Shown here piece by piece: positions 1 through 6,183 of a stretch of 16,723 bases of DNA. The stretch spans positions 1 to 16,723 of the forward strand of contig CAKUVM010000033.1 in NCBI GenBank assembly GCA_934699135.1, in the 5' to 3' direction. How positions within the stretch are numbered: the stretch's first letter is position 1; each line of letters opens with the position of its first letter. The position numbers were made by a program, and so were the translations under genes. This DNA is from an uncultured Bacteroidales bacterium (GTDB taxonomy: Bacteria > Bacteroidota > Bacteroidia > Bacteroidales > Marinilabiliaceae). The notes beneath the pieces are model-generated. The model saw nothing but the letters and a program-made list of their open reading frames with translations. It made no database searches and was not told where the DNA came from.

Positions 1-1
1 G

Positions 2-74
2 AGCGGAAAACGAGACTCGAACTCGCGACCCCAACCTTGGCAAGGTTGTGCTCTACCAACTGAGCTATTTCCGC
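2..74 (-). tRNA. tRNA-Gly (GCC)
   Basis: Read on the minus strand this is a 73-nt cloverleaf. The acceptor stem is GCGGAAA/TTTCCGC, the D-arm contains AGCTCAGTTGGTAGAGC, the anticodon loop is TTGCCAA (anticodon GCC, glycine), and the T-loop is TTCGAGT. The discriminator base is T at position 2. Whether CCA is encoded cannot be seen, because the window ends one base further on. It is the last gene seen in a Ser-Pro-Gly tRNA cluster, and the cluster may continue beyond the window edge. Confidence 0.96.
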
Positions 75-79
75 AGAAG

Positions 80-154
80 TCGGGGTACCCGGATTCGAAC
101 CGGGGACCCTCTGCTCCCAAAGCAGATGCGCTAACCGGACTGCGCTACACCCCG
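80..154 (-). tRNA. tRNA-Pro (UGG)
   Basis: This is a 75-nt minus-strand cloverleaf. Acceptor CGGGGTG pairs with TACCCCG (one G-U at the base of the stem), with discriminator A. The anticodon loop is TTTGGGA on a TCTGC/GCAGA stem, giving anticodon UGG (proline). The T-loop is TTCGAAT. No CCA is encoded; the next bases are CTT. It lies 5 bases from tRNA-Gly and 20 bases from tRNA-Ser, so one primary transcript is likely. Confidence 0.96.
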
Positions 155-174
155 ATAACGAAGCACCTCGAAAG

Positions 175-265
175 TGGCGGAGAGAGGGGGATTCGAACCC
201 CCGGAACACTAATCGCGTTCGGCAGTTTAGCAAACTACTGGTTTAAGCCACTCACCCATCTCTCC
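175..265 (-). tRNA. tRNA-Ser (GCU), class II, CCA encoded
   Basis: This is a minus-strand class II tRNA with a long variable arm (around the AACGCGATTAGTGTT segment), as expected for serine. The acceptor is GGAGAGA/TCTCTCC with discriminator G. The anticodon stem is GTAGT/ACTGC with loop TTGCTAA, giving anticodon GCU. The 3' CCA is encoded at 175-177, unlike the neighbouring proline and histidine tRNAs. It is the promoter-proximal gene of the cluster. Confidence 0.96.
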
Positions 266-319
266 CTGAGACAAGCCCTTTAAAATCAAGCTTACTCGCA
301 TTTCTTCTCGAAAGCGATG

Positions 320-350
320 CAAAGTTAGGCATACTTTCGGGATTCGCAAG
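320..350 (-). promoter_or_regulatory. promoter of the Ser-Pro-Gly tRNA operon
   Basis: On the minus strand a perfect Bacteroidetes -7 box TAACTTTG lies at 320-327. A TTG-containing -33 element (CTTG, 347-350) lies 19 bases upstream. Transcription would start around 313, about 48 bases before tRNA-Ser. The match to the TTTG-19-TAnnTTTG consensus is good; the assignment is inferred from pattern only. Confidence 0.6.
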
Positions 351-406
351 AGCGCAGGCTGTATTTTTGATGATAATTTTCTTCGTCTCCAATAACGGTC
401 GGGCAA

Positions 407-1078
407 TCAATGTTTTAAAAATTCGGCCTCGTCTGATATATCTTGAGCCGCGAGCCGCGATGGAGCATCAGGACGCGTGGCCGCAGAGGCGCGCACGGAG
501 TCTACGGCCTCGCAGCACACCCCGCGGCGGAGGCATTGGCGGCCAAGGAGACTGACAGCGGCGGCCTCGGGGCGCGACCAGGCTGCGCGAGCCGCAGCCG
601 CGCGAAGGAGACCTTCCGCCACATCGGCGGCATCGAAAGCGGGAGATGGGCGATTCTGCAAGGAACGGGCGGCGGTGTTGAGAGCCAAAGCGAAATCGAA
701 GCCCGAGTCGCGTGCCGCCAGCGCCTCGGCCAGATCCAAGGAGCGGGACATATGCCCCGTGAGAAGGAACGGGAGCATCTCAACCATCTCGACAGACGGC
801 AACGACCCCGCCCAAGACAGCACGCGCCCCGGCTCAGGGTCTTGCGGCGCAAGGGCCGCGGCGGCAATGAGCATGAGATCGCGCCAACGAGTGCGCCACA
901 GGTCGTCGCACTCCTGCGGAGACAGAGAGAGAGAGGCCGCGACCTCTCGCACGTGTTGGAGTGAAAGGCCGTAATTGGCCGCATAGGCATCATCGAGCCT
1001 CTTCATAATGGAGGCCGTCGTACCGTTCATATGCCTGCGCAACTGCAACTTAACCTCACGCATCTTGTCTTGGTCCAT
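407..1078 (-). CDS. AlkD-like HEAT-repeat protein (DNA alkylation repair family)
   Basis: A 223-residue soluble protein with no signal peptide. The N-terminal half resembles the short AlkD-like proteins of Bacteroidales. It opens with a helix KLQLRRHMNGTTASIMKR, followed by a segment around NYGLSLQHVREVAASL and an acidic-aromatic stretch LWRTRWRDLMLIAAAALAP. These match the usual pattern of 'MNG..s.sM...g..y..nyGvsl..ireiA...LW....RE.kilAtlL.P'. AlkD family members are HEAT-like alpha-solenoids that recognise alkylated or distorted DNA, and some are DNA glycosylases. Glycosylase activity here is not established. The C-terminal third (about residues 150-215) is rich in Ala and Arg and diverges from the family pattern. 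The start at 1078 has no clear Shine-Dalgarno, which is common in Bacteroidetes; an internal Met at residue 6 is an alternative. The gene is flanked by tRNA genes and faces away from tRNA-His. Confidence 0.7.
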   Translation of the reverse strand: MDQDKMREVKLQLRRHMNGTTASIMKRLDDAYAANYGLSLQHVREVAASLSLSPQECDDLWRTRWRDLMLIAAAALAPQDPEPGRVLSWAGSLPSVEMVEMLPFLLTGHMSRSLDLAEALAARDSGFDFALALNTAARSLQNRPSPAFDAADVAEGLLRAAAARAAWSRPEAAAVSLLGRQCLRRGVCCEAVDSVRASAATRPDAPSRLAAQDISDEAEFLKH

Positions 1079-1118
1079 ATGTCAGAAATCAAATATTGAG
1101 AAAAAGTTCGTCCTGCTC

Positions 1119-1149
1119 TTGCAAATGTAATGGAAAAGCCTCAATTTTG
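1119..1149 (+). promoter_or_regulatory. probable tRNA-His promoter
   Basis: A TTG -33 element (1119-1121) is followed after 20 bases by CAATTTTG (1142-1149), one base off TAnnTTTG. The predicted start is near 1156, about 13 bases before the tRNA. Assignment is by pattern and position. Confidence 0.4.
1122..1129 (-). promoter_or_regulatory. -7 box for the AlkD-like gene
   Basis: TACATTTG on the minus strand is a perfect TAnnTTTG match. It lies 43 bases upstream of the AlkD-like start codon. No convincing -33 TTTG is seen at the usual distance. It sits inside the spacer of the divergent tRNA-His promoter. Confidence 0.4.
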
Positions 1150-1168
1150 CACTCGCAATCGAAAAGAT

Positions 1169-1243
1169 GGTGGGTGTAGCTCAGTTGGTTAGAGCGCCAG
1201 ATTGTGGCTCTGGAGGTCGCCGGTTCGACTCCGGTCACTCACC
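1169..1243 (+). tRNA. tRNA-His (GUG)
   Basis: The acceptor stem GTGGGTG pairs with CACTCAC. The discriminator is C73 and G at 1169 would be the G-1 typical of histidine tRNAs. The D-arm is AGCTCAGTTGGTTAGAGC. The anticodon stem CCAGA/TCTGG encloses loop TTGTGGC, giving anticodon GUG. The T-loop is TTCGACT. No CCA is encoded. It is a single-gene unit with its own promoter and a strong terminator. Confidence 0.96.
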
Positions 1244-1257
1244 CGAAGATGATTGGG

Positions 1258-1299
1258 AACCCGCCCTCGACGAAAGTCGGGGGCGGGTTTGATTTTTTA
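1258..1299 (+). terminator. rho-independent terminator of tRNA-His
   Basis: A 14-bp stem starting AACCCGCCC and closed by a GAAA tetraloop (1272-1275) contains a single G-U. It is followed by a T-rich tract (TTTGATTTTTT). It begins 15 bases after the tRNA. Confidence 0.9.
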
Positions 1300-1326
1300 G
1301 TGACACCGTAAGCTTAATGGCACTAG

Positions 1327-1396
1327 GCCGGACACAACAGACCGGCAATGTATGCGAGCGGCGCATACTGAGTTCGCAATATTTGGCTATATTGCG
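1327..1396 (+). promoter_or_regulatory. three tandem inverted repeats in the panE leader
   Basis: Three consecutive perfect inverted repeats fill the space between the tRNA-His terminator and panE: GCCGG/CCGGC (1327-1331 with 1342-1346), GTATGCG/CGCATAC (1350-1356 with 1362-1368, 5-base loop) and CGCAATAT/ATATTGCG (1375-1382 with 1389-1396, 6-base loop). An AATATTTG at 1378-1385, one base off the -7 consensus, lies inside the third. They could be operator sites or RNA hairpins. The structure is seen in the sequence; the function is unknown. Confidence 0.45.
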
Positions 1397-1428
1397 CAGT
1401 GGCACATGACAATCTCAAAAACAGACCT

Positions 1429-2415
1429 ATGACAAACGTCAAGAGAAGCTACGCCGTGGTGGGCGTGGGCGGCGTCGGGGGCTACTATGGCGGTCGCCTG
1501 GCTCTGGCAGGAAAAGACGTCCGTTTCCTGCTCCACTCGGACTATGAATACGTTGCAAGGCACGGGCTGACCGTGAAATCGAGCGACGGCGACTTCGCCT
1601 TGCCGCACGCGCAGGCTTACAGGAGTCCCGAAGCCATCGGCCCCGTGGACGTGATTCTGGTATGCCTGAAGACCACTAACGAGCCATTGCTGAAGAGTTT
1701 GTTGCCGCCAATGCTGAAACATGGCACAACAGTGGTTCTGATTCAGAACGGTGTGGGAGTGGAAGCGGCTGTGGAGCAGATGGTTCCGGGCGTGAGGCTT
1801 GTGGGCGGTTTGGCTTTTATCGGCTCCGCCAAAGTCGGGCCCGGCACAATACACCATCAGTTTTTCGGGAGTCTTAACCTGGCACCGTATAACGTGGGCG
1901 ATGATGAGGCCACGAGCATTGCCGATGATATGAAAGAGGCGGGCATTGCCGCCAAAGTGATGGGCTATGACGAGGCCCGGTGGAAGAAAGCCTTGTGGAA
2001 CATGCCTTTTAACGGCCTGTCTGTGGCTCTTGACTGCCAGACGGACACGCTTATGGACGGCAGTTGCCTGAAACTGGTGACGGCACTGATGGGCGAGGTG
2101 ACAGGCGCGGCTGCGGCTTTGGGCGTAAAACGGGTGGACGCGGCATACGCCGAGCGTCTTCTGGAGATGACGGCCAAAATGCCGCCCTACTCACCCAGCA
2201 TGAGGCTGGACTTTGAGGCTCGCCGCCCAATGGAGATTGGCTATATGTATGACACCCCCATAGACATGGCCCAAGCGGCGGGCTTTGAGATGCGCAACAT
2301 GAAGTTTCTGGCCGATATTTTGAGGGCGAAAGAGGAGATGGCCAGGAGGCGTCTCTTCTCCAATAATGACCCCACGGTATCGGCTGATCGTTTTCCGAAC
2401 CTCCTTACTGGATAG
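1429..2415 (+). CDS. panE: 2-dehydropantoate 2-reductase (ketopantoate reductase)
   Basis: A 328-residue cytosolic NADPH-dependent enzyme that reduces 2-dehydropantoate to pantoate in pantothenate and coenzyme A synthesis. The N-terminal Rossmann fold carries the nucleotide-binding glycine motif GVGGVGG (residues 12-18). LIQNGVG (about 104-110) matches the conserved QNG region. The ApbA C-terminal helical domain has the expected catalytic lysine in RWKKALWN (Lys186 or 187, with Asn191). It also has the substrate-binding pattern SMRLDFEARRPMEI (Ser257, Asp261, Glu269), equivalent to the conserved Ser/Glu of E. coli PanE. The ATG at 1429 was chosen because homology starts there; a GTG at 1399 in the same frame would add a 10-residue tail of no family character. 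Some Bacteroidales family members may act on other 2-oxoacids, so substrate assignment is by family. It is transcribed alone, preceded by a hairpin-rich leader. Confidence 0.92.
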   Translation: MTNVKRSYAVVGVGGVGGYYGGRLALAGKDVRFLLHSDYEYVARHGLTVKSSDGDFALPHAQAYRSPEAIGPVDVILVCLKTTNEPLLKSLLPPMLKHGTTVVLIQNGVGVEAAVEQMVPGVRLVGGLAFIGSAKVGPGTIHHQFFGSLNLAPYNVGDDEATSIADDMKEAGIAAKVMGYDEARWKKALWNMPFNGLSVALDCQTDTLMDGSCLKLVTALMGEVTGAAAALGVKRVDAAYAERLLEMTAKMPPYSPSMRLDFEARRPMEIGYMYDTPIDMAQAAGFEMRNMKFLADILRAKEEMARRRLFSNNDPTVSADRFPNLLTG

Positions 2416-2778
2416 ACGTCTTCACCCCCTCCGCATCTAGCAAGGAGAATCCCCTCCCTGGGACGGGGTCGTAAAATGGCCGTCATCCCATCCGCCTGTT
2501 TTGGCCACTTCGTCTGGCGGCGTCTCATTTTCTGTGATGTCTTTAAACCAGCGGCCAAAGATGCAGGCGGCCGGTCTTGGCCGTCTTGTTTGATGGTGTG
2601 ATGGCAATATTTCGCCTCGTAAGGATAGTGGCGGCAACGAGCGTCAGGAGCCCCAAACGCTACAGCGCAAGAGTGGTGGAGTCAGAGTGTCTTGCCGCCA
2701 GGAGCCGTGTCGGCCGCGCCGAAGCGCACAGAAAAAGAAGCTGAAGGCACAAGTAATTTCATTGTTTTAGAAAAAGAG
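2416..2778. other. intergenic region without a convincing gene
   Basis: This gap of about 360 bases lies between the convergent panE and floA genes. Short ORFs on both strands lack family features, and none has a promoter or ribosome-binding site. It holds a 9-bp inverted repeat TGGCGGCAA/TTGCCGCCA (2629-2637 with 2692-2700) enclosing a smaller AGCGT/ACGCT stem. The octamer CAGGAGCC occurs twice (near 2645 and 2699). A GC-rich segment near 2450-2475 has partial dyad symmetry. No clear terminator for panE was found. It may be a decayed gene remnant or a dispersed intergenic repeat. Confidence 0.4.
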
Positions 2779-2815
2779 AAAGGTGCCAAACCGGATGTCG
2801 CGGCTTGGCACCTTT
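2779..2815 (-). terminator. floA terminator (bidirectional stem-loop)
   Basis: An 11-bp perfect stem AAAGGTGCCAA/TTGGCACCTTT (2779-2789 with 2805-2815) has an extra 3-bp CCG/CGG stem inside. On the minus strand it is followed by CTCTTTTTCT, and it starts 16 bases past the floA stop. On the plus strand a short T-run (TTTTATTA) follows, so it may also stop panE readthrough. Confidence 0.8.
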
Positions 2816-2831
2816 TATTATGCGATTGGGT

Positions 2832-3812
2832 TTACTTGTCGCCAGTCTTTTTGGCGGGGCCGGCAATGGATTGCCTCATGGCCGTGTCCGCCTCCATGTT
2901 CTTGTAGCGAACATAGTCCATGATGCCAAGGTTGCCGTTGCGGAAAGCCTCGGCCATGGCCTTCGGCACCTCGGCCTCGGCCTCAATGACGCGCGCCCGT
3001 GCCTCTTGAGCCTTGGCCTTCATTTCTTGCTCAAGGGCTACGGCCATGGCCCTGCGCTCCTCGGCCTTGGCCTGGGCGATGTTCTTATCGGCGTTTGCCT
3101 GATCCATTTGCAGAGCCGCTCCAATGTTCTTGCCGACATCAATGTCCGCAATGTCAATGGAGAGTATTTCAAAAGCCGTGCCAGAGTCCAGTCCTTTGGA
3201 GAGAACAACTTTGGAGATGCTGTCAGGATTCTCCAATACCCTCTCGTGGCTCTCTGACGAGCCGATGGAAGAGACGATGCCCTCGCCCACCCTGGCGAGC
3301 ACGGTCTCCTCTCCCGCGCCACCGACGAGCTGACGGATGTTGGCCCGCACCGTCACACGAGCCTTGGCAATGAGCTGGATGCCGTTTTTGGCAACCGCGG
3401 TGACGGGCGGAGTGTCAATGACCTTTGGGTTGACGGACATCTGGACGGCCTCGAAGACGTCGCGGCCCGCAAGGTCGATGGCCGTGGCCATCTGAAAGGT
3501 GAGGTTGATGTTCGCCTTGTTGGCCGAGACTAGGGCGTGAACCACTTTCTGGACGTGACCGCCGGCCAGGTAGTGAGCCTCAAGGTCATCTCGGCGAATG
3601 TTTTGGAGGCCGGCCTTGTGCGCCTCGATGAGCGCCTGGACGATGACCGTTGGCGGCACTTTTCGGATGCGCATGAGGAAGAGCTGCATGAGCGACACAT
3701 GGACACCCGACACAAGAGCCGAGAACCAAAGGAGCACAGGCACATAGTAGAAGAAGATGCCAAGGACGACGATCAACCCCACCAATAGCGCGACAGGAGC
3801 AAAAATTTCCAT
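2832..3812 (-). CDS. floA: flotillin-like protein FloA (SPFH/band 7)
   Basis: A 326-residue membrane scaffold protein, close to the usual length of about 330 for the UPF0365/FloA (YqfA) family. An N-terminal hydrophobic hairpin (about residues 6-34, APVALLVGLIVVLGIFFYYV) anchors it to the inner membrane. An SPFH domain follows (about 50-230, with the family segments VPPTVIVQALIEAHKAGL and PPVTAVAKNGIQL). A long Ala/Glu/Lys-rich coiled coil (about 235-295) ends in the conserved GNLGIMDYVRYKNMEAD segment. In Bacillus, FloA organises membrane microdomains and affects fluidity and secretion; the role here is inferred from family. It lies 90 bases downstream of aspS on the same strand, with a hairpin between, so partial readthrough from aspS is possible. 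No Bacteroidetes promoter box is evident in that gap. Confidence 0.95.
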   Translation of the reverse strand: MEIFAPVALLVGLIVVLGIFFYYVPVLLWFSALVSGVHVSLMQLFLMRIRKVPPTVIVQALIEAHKAGLQNIRRDDLEAHYLAGGHVQKVVHALVSANKANINLTFQMATAIDLAGRDVFEAVQMSVNPKVIDTPPVTAVAKNGIQLIAKARVTVRANIRQLVGGAGEETVLARVGEGIVSSIGSSESHERVLENPDSISKVVLSKGLDSGTAFEILSIDIADIDVGKNIGAALQMDQANADKNIAQAKAEERRAMAVALEQEMKAKAQEARARVIEAEAEVPKAMAEAFRNGNLGIMDYVRYKNMEADTAMRQSIAGPAKKTGDK

Positions 3813-3837
3813 ACACGTCTTGATTGATTATGTTTAG

Positions 3838-3888
3838 TCAAAAAGCATCGGGGCTGCGCTAGCCACCGTTTGGCTGCTGACAGCCCCG
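3838..3888 (-). terminator. aspS terminator or attenuating stem-loop before floA
   Basis: An outer stem CGGGGCTG/CAGCCCCG (3849-3856 with 3881-3888) contains an inner AGCC/GGCT stem. On the minus strand it is followed by CTTTTTGA. It lies between the aspS stop and the floA start, so it should reduce but perhaps not abolish cotranscription. Confidence 0.65.
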
Positions 3889-3902
3889 CGCCAGGTTTCC
3901 TG

Positions 3903-5666
3903 TTATTTATCGTTTTTAGTCAACACCGCAAGCTCAAGCTCATCGAGCTGCTTCTGGTCAAGCGGCGCGGGAGCGTCGAGCATGACATCGCGGCCGGCAT
4001 TGTTCTTGGGGAAGGCGATGCAGTCGCGGATGGAGTCGAGGCCCGCGAAGAGGCTGACGAGGCGGTCGAGACCGAACGCCAAGCCACCGTGAGGGGGAGC
4101 CCCGAACTTGAAGGCGTTCATAAGGAAGCCGAACTGCTGCTGCGCCTTCTCTGGCGTGAAGCCGAGAATCTTGAATATCTTGGCCTGCAAGACCGCGTCG
4201 TGGATGCGGATGGAGCCGCCTCCGACCTCTACTCCGTTGATGACCATGTCATATGCATTGGCGCGCACGGCTGCCGGGTTGGTGTCTAGCAGGTCATAGT
4301 CCTCTGGCTTTGGACTGGTGAAGGGGTGGTGCATGGCCATGAGACGGTTCTCCTCTTCGCTCCACTCGTACATGGGGAAGTCAATGACCCAGAGGCAAGC
4401 GTAGTTGGCCTTGTCTCTCAGACCAAGCTGATTGCCCATCTCGAGGCGCAGCTCGCAGAGCTGTTTGCGCGCTTTCATGGCATCGGGCCCGCAGATGATG
4501 AGGATGAGATCCCCCGCCTCGGCCTCCATGCGCTCTTTAAGGGTTTGGAGTGATGGTTGGTCATAGAATTTATCGACGGACGACTTGACAGAGCCGTCGG
4601 CCTCGACGCGAGCGTAGACGAGGCCCTTGGCCCCTATTTGCGGACGCTTGACGAACTCCGTGAGCTGGTCGAGCTGCTTGCGCGTGTAGTGCGCGGCACC
4701 CTTGGCGCAGATGGCGCCAATGTACTCGGCCCCGTCGAAGACGGAGAATCCGTGACCCTGCATTATGTCCTTGATCTCAACGAACTTCATTCCGAAGCGC
4801 AGGTCAGGCTTGTCGGAGCCGTAATATTTCATGGCGTCTTGCCACGTCATGCGCAAGAAAGGCTCCTTAAAGTCGATGCCCTTGACCTCGCGGAAGAGAG
4901 TCTTCATGAGTCCCTCAAAGACGTTGAGGATGTCCTCCTGCTCAATGAAGCTCATCTCGCAATCGATCTGCGTAAACTCAGGCTGACGGTCGGCGCGCAG
5001 ATCCTCATCGCGGAAACACTTGACTATTTGGAAATAACGGTCGAAGCCGGCGACCATCAGGAGCTGTTTGAGCGTCTGCGGGCTCTGCGGCAGGGCGTAG
5101 AACTGACCGGGGTTCATTCGGCTAGGCACGACGAAATCCCTTGCGCCCTCAGGGGTCGAGCCGATGAGTACCGGAGTCTCGACCTCAAGGAACTTGAGGT
5201 TTGAGAGGTATGCGCGAATCTTTTGGCATATGTCGTGACGCAGCTCAAGGTTTTTGCGCACGGCGGCCCTGCGGAGGTCTAGGTAGCGGTAGCGCATCCT
5301 GAGGTCGTCACCCCCGTCGGTGTCATCTTCGATGGTGAAAGGCGGCGTGACGCTCTCATTTAGCACGATTAGCTTGCTGGCTATTATTTCAATGTCTCCC
5401 GTGGGGAGGTTGCTGTTCTTGCTCTCACGCTCGCGTACTGTCCCGGTCACCTGAATGACGTATTCGCGACCGAGCTTCTGCGCGGCGTCGTTGAGCGCGG
5501 CGTCGGTCTCGGAGTTGAAAACTATCTGCGTGATTCCGTAGCGGTCACGTATATCGATGAACGTCATGCCGCCCATCTTGCGCGAGCGCTGTACCCATCC
5601 GGCCAAGGTGGTCTCCTTGCCGGCATCTGCGATGCGGAGCTCTCCGCACGTGTGAGTCCTGTACAT
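3903..5666 (-). CDS. aspS: aspartyl-tRNA synthetase
   Basis: A 587-residue cytosolic class II synthetase that charges tRNA-Asp with aspartate. Domain order is typical of the bacterial type. The N-terminal OB-fold anticodon-binding domain (about 1-105) contains GWVQRSRKMGGMTFIDIRDR. The catalytic core has the motif 2 region FRDEDLRADRQPEFTQID (218-235) and the QSPQ aspartate/ATP-site loop (194-197). A bacterial GAD insertion domain sits at about 290-420. Motif 3 is GLAFGLDRL (528-536). The C-terminal DAPAPLDQKQLDEL is also characteristic. Length is normal for the family. The start ATG at 5666 begins directly with the conserved MYRTHTCGEL. It has its own promoter about 35-60 bases upstream and a stem-loop after the stop. 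Confidence 0.98.
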   Translation of the reverse strand: MYRTHTCGELRIADAGKETTLAGWVQRSRKMGGMTFIDIRDRYGITQIVFNSETDAALNDAAQKLGREYVIQVTGTVRERESKNSNLPTGDIEIIASKLIVLNESVTPPFTIEDDTDGGDDLRMRYRYLDLRRAAVRKNLELRHDICQKIRAYLSNLKFLEVETPVLIGSTPEGARDFVVPSRMNPGQFYALPQSPQTLKQLLMVAGFDRYFQIVKCFRDEDLRADRQPEFTQIDCEMSFIEQEDILNVFEGLMKTLFREVKGIDFKEPFLRMTWQDAMKYYGSDKPDLRFGMKFVEIKDIMQGHGFSVFDGAEYIGAICAKGAAHYTRKQLDQLTEFVKRPQIGAKGLVYARVEADGSVKSSVDKFYDQPSLQTLKERMEAEAGDLILIICGPDAMKARKQLCELRLEMGNQLGLRDKANYACLWVIDFPMYEWSEEENRLMAMHHPFTSPKPEDYDLLDTNPAAVRANAYDMVINGVEVGGGSIRIHDAVLQAKIFKILGFTPEKAQQQFGFLMNAFKFGAPPHGGLAFGLDRLVSLFAGLDSIRDCIAFPKNNAGRDVMLDAPAPLDQKQLDELELAVLTKNDK

Positions 5667-5698
5667 ACTGTGTGTTTCTATAACTCTATTACTCGGCT

Positions 5699-5728
5699 AA
5701 AATATAAAAACAAACGATACCAAGCAAA
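5699..5728 (-). promoter_or_regulatory. aspS promoter
   Basis: On the minus strand a -33 TTTG (5725-5728) is followed after 18 bases by TATATTTT (5699-5706), one base off TAnnTTTG. The predicted start is near 5692, giving a leader of about 26 bases before the aspS ATG. Confidence 0.5.
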
Positions 5729-5884
5729 AAGGGGCGGCGCGATTTTGGGGGGGCAAAGAGCGGAAGCCGCAAGATGCGACGCCTCCAACGTCCCAGACTC
5801 ACGTTTTTGCCATGGCATCGCCGGGCTGGGAAGATGACGCGCCCCGCCTGGGGCGGCTTGCCAAAGGTGTCGGGGATACGGAAC

Positions 5885-5916
5885 GCGGGCTGGCCGGCCT
5901 CCGCCGGCTAGCCCGC
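5885..5916 (-). other. GC-rich 13-bp hairpin
   Basis: GCGGGCTGGCCGG (5885-5897) pairs with CCGGCTAGCCCGC (5904-5916), with one G-U and a 6-base loop. No T-run follows on either strand, so it is not a classical terminator. A smaller ATAAGG/CCTTAT stem lies just beside it (about 5923-5941). It may mark the 3' end of the possible small RNA starting near 6127, or stabilise a messenger end. Confidence 0.5.
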
Positions 5917-6127
5917 CTCGCTATAAGGGGCCGCACCTTATTGGATGTTTAAACTCCTAAAAATAGGATTTGGGTGCCTCGTTGCTCAGTAATCTTCCTG
6001 TCGCACTTGGCGAAACCACCTTGCGGTGGCGAAGCCCGCCTTCACAACGATTAAGCGTCGCCCAGTTGGATTTTTTAATGTTGAGTTTAACGATCAAAAA
6101 TCCGATGCGGCTTTTTCTCTGACCTTG
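5917..6127 (-). ncRNA. candidate small RNA or structured 3' region downstream of the GH43 gene
   Basis: A perfect -7 box lies just upstream on the minus strand (6133-6140), pointing into a stretch with no supported ORF. This stretch has several possible stems. GGATTTTT/AAAAATCC lies at 6068-6075 and 6096-6103. CCACC/GGTGG at 6016-6029 is closed on the minus strand by a GCAA tetraloop. A short CCTA/TAGG stem lies at 5956-5967. It leads into the GC-rich hairpin at 5885-5916. An open frame crosses it but has no ATG after the predicted transcription start. It matches no RNA family I can name with confidence. It could instead be a dispersed repeat. Confidence 0.3.
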
Positions 6128-6132
6128 TATTG

Positions 6133-6140
6133 CAAATATA
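6133..6140 (-). promoter_or_regulatory. orphan -7 promoter box
   Basis: TATATTTG on the minus strand is a perfect match to TAnnTTTG. It lies 44 bases beyond the GH43 stop codon, pointing away from that gene into the intergenic region. The -33 element is weak. It is too far from aspS (start 5666) to be that gene's main promoter. Confidence 0.4.
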
Positions 6141-6183
6141 GCAACATTTCTTTGCAATGGCACTTCTCCGCGGTCTTTTTTGT

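Noticed and set aside
443..974. Long plus-strand open frames opposite the AlkD-like gene
   Set aside because: They are antisense shadows in high-GC DNA. They are Arg-rich, with no family features, promoter or ribosome-binding site.
4557..5204. 215-codon plus-strand ORF inside aspS
   Set aside because: It is an antisense shadow of a fully conserved synthetase. It has no independent evidence.
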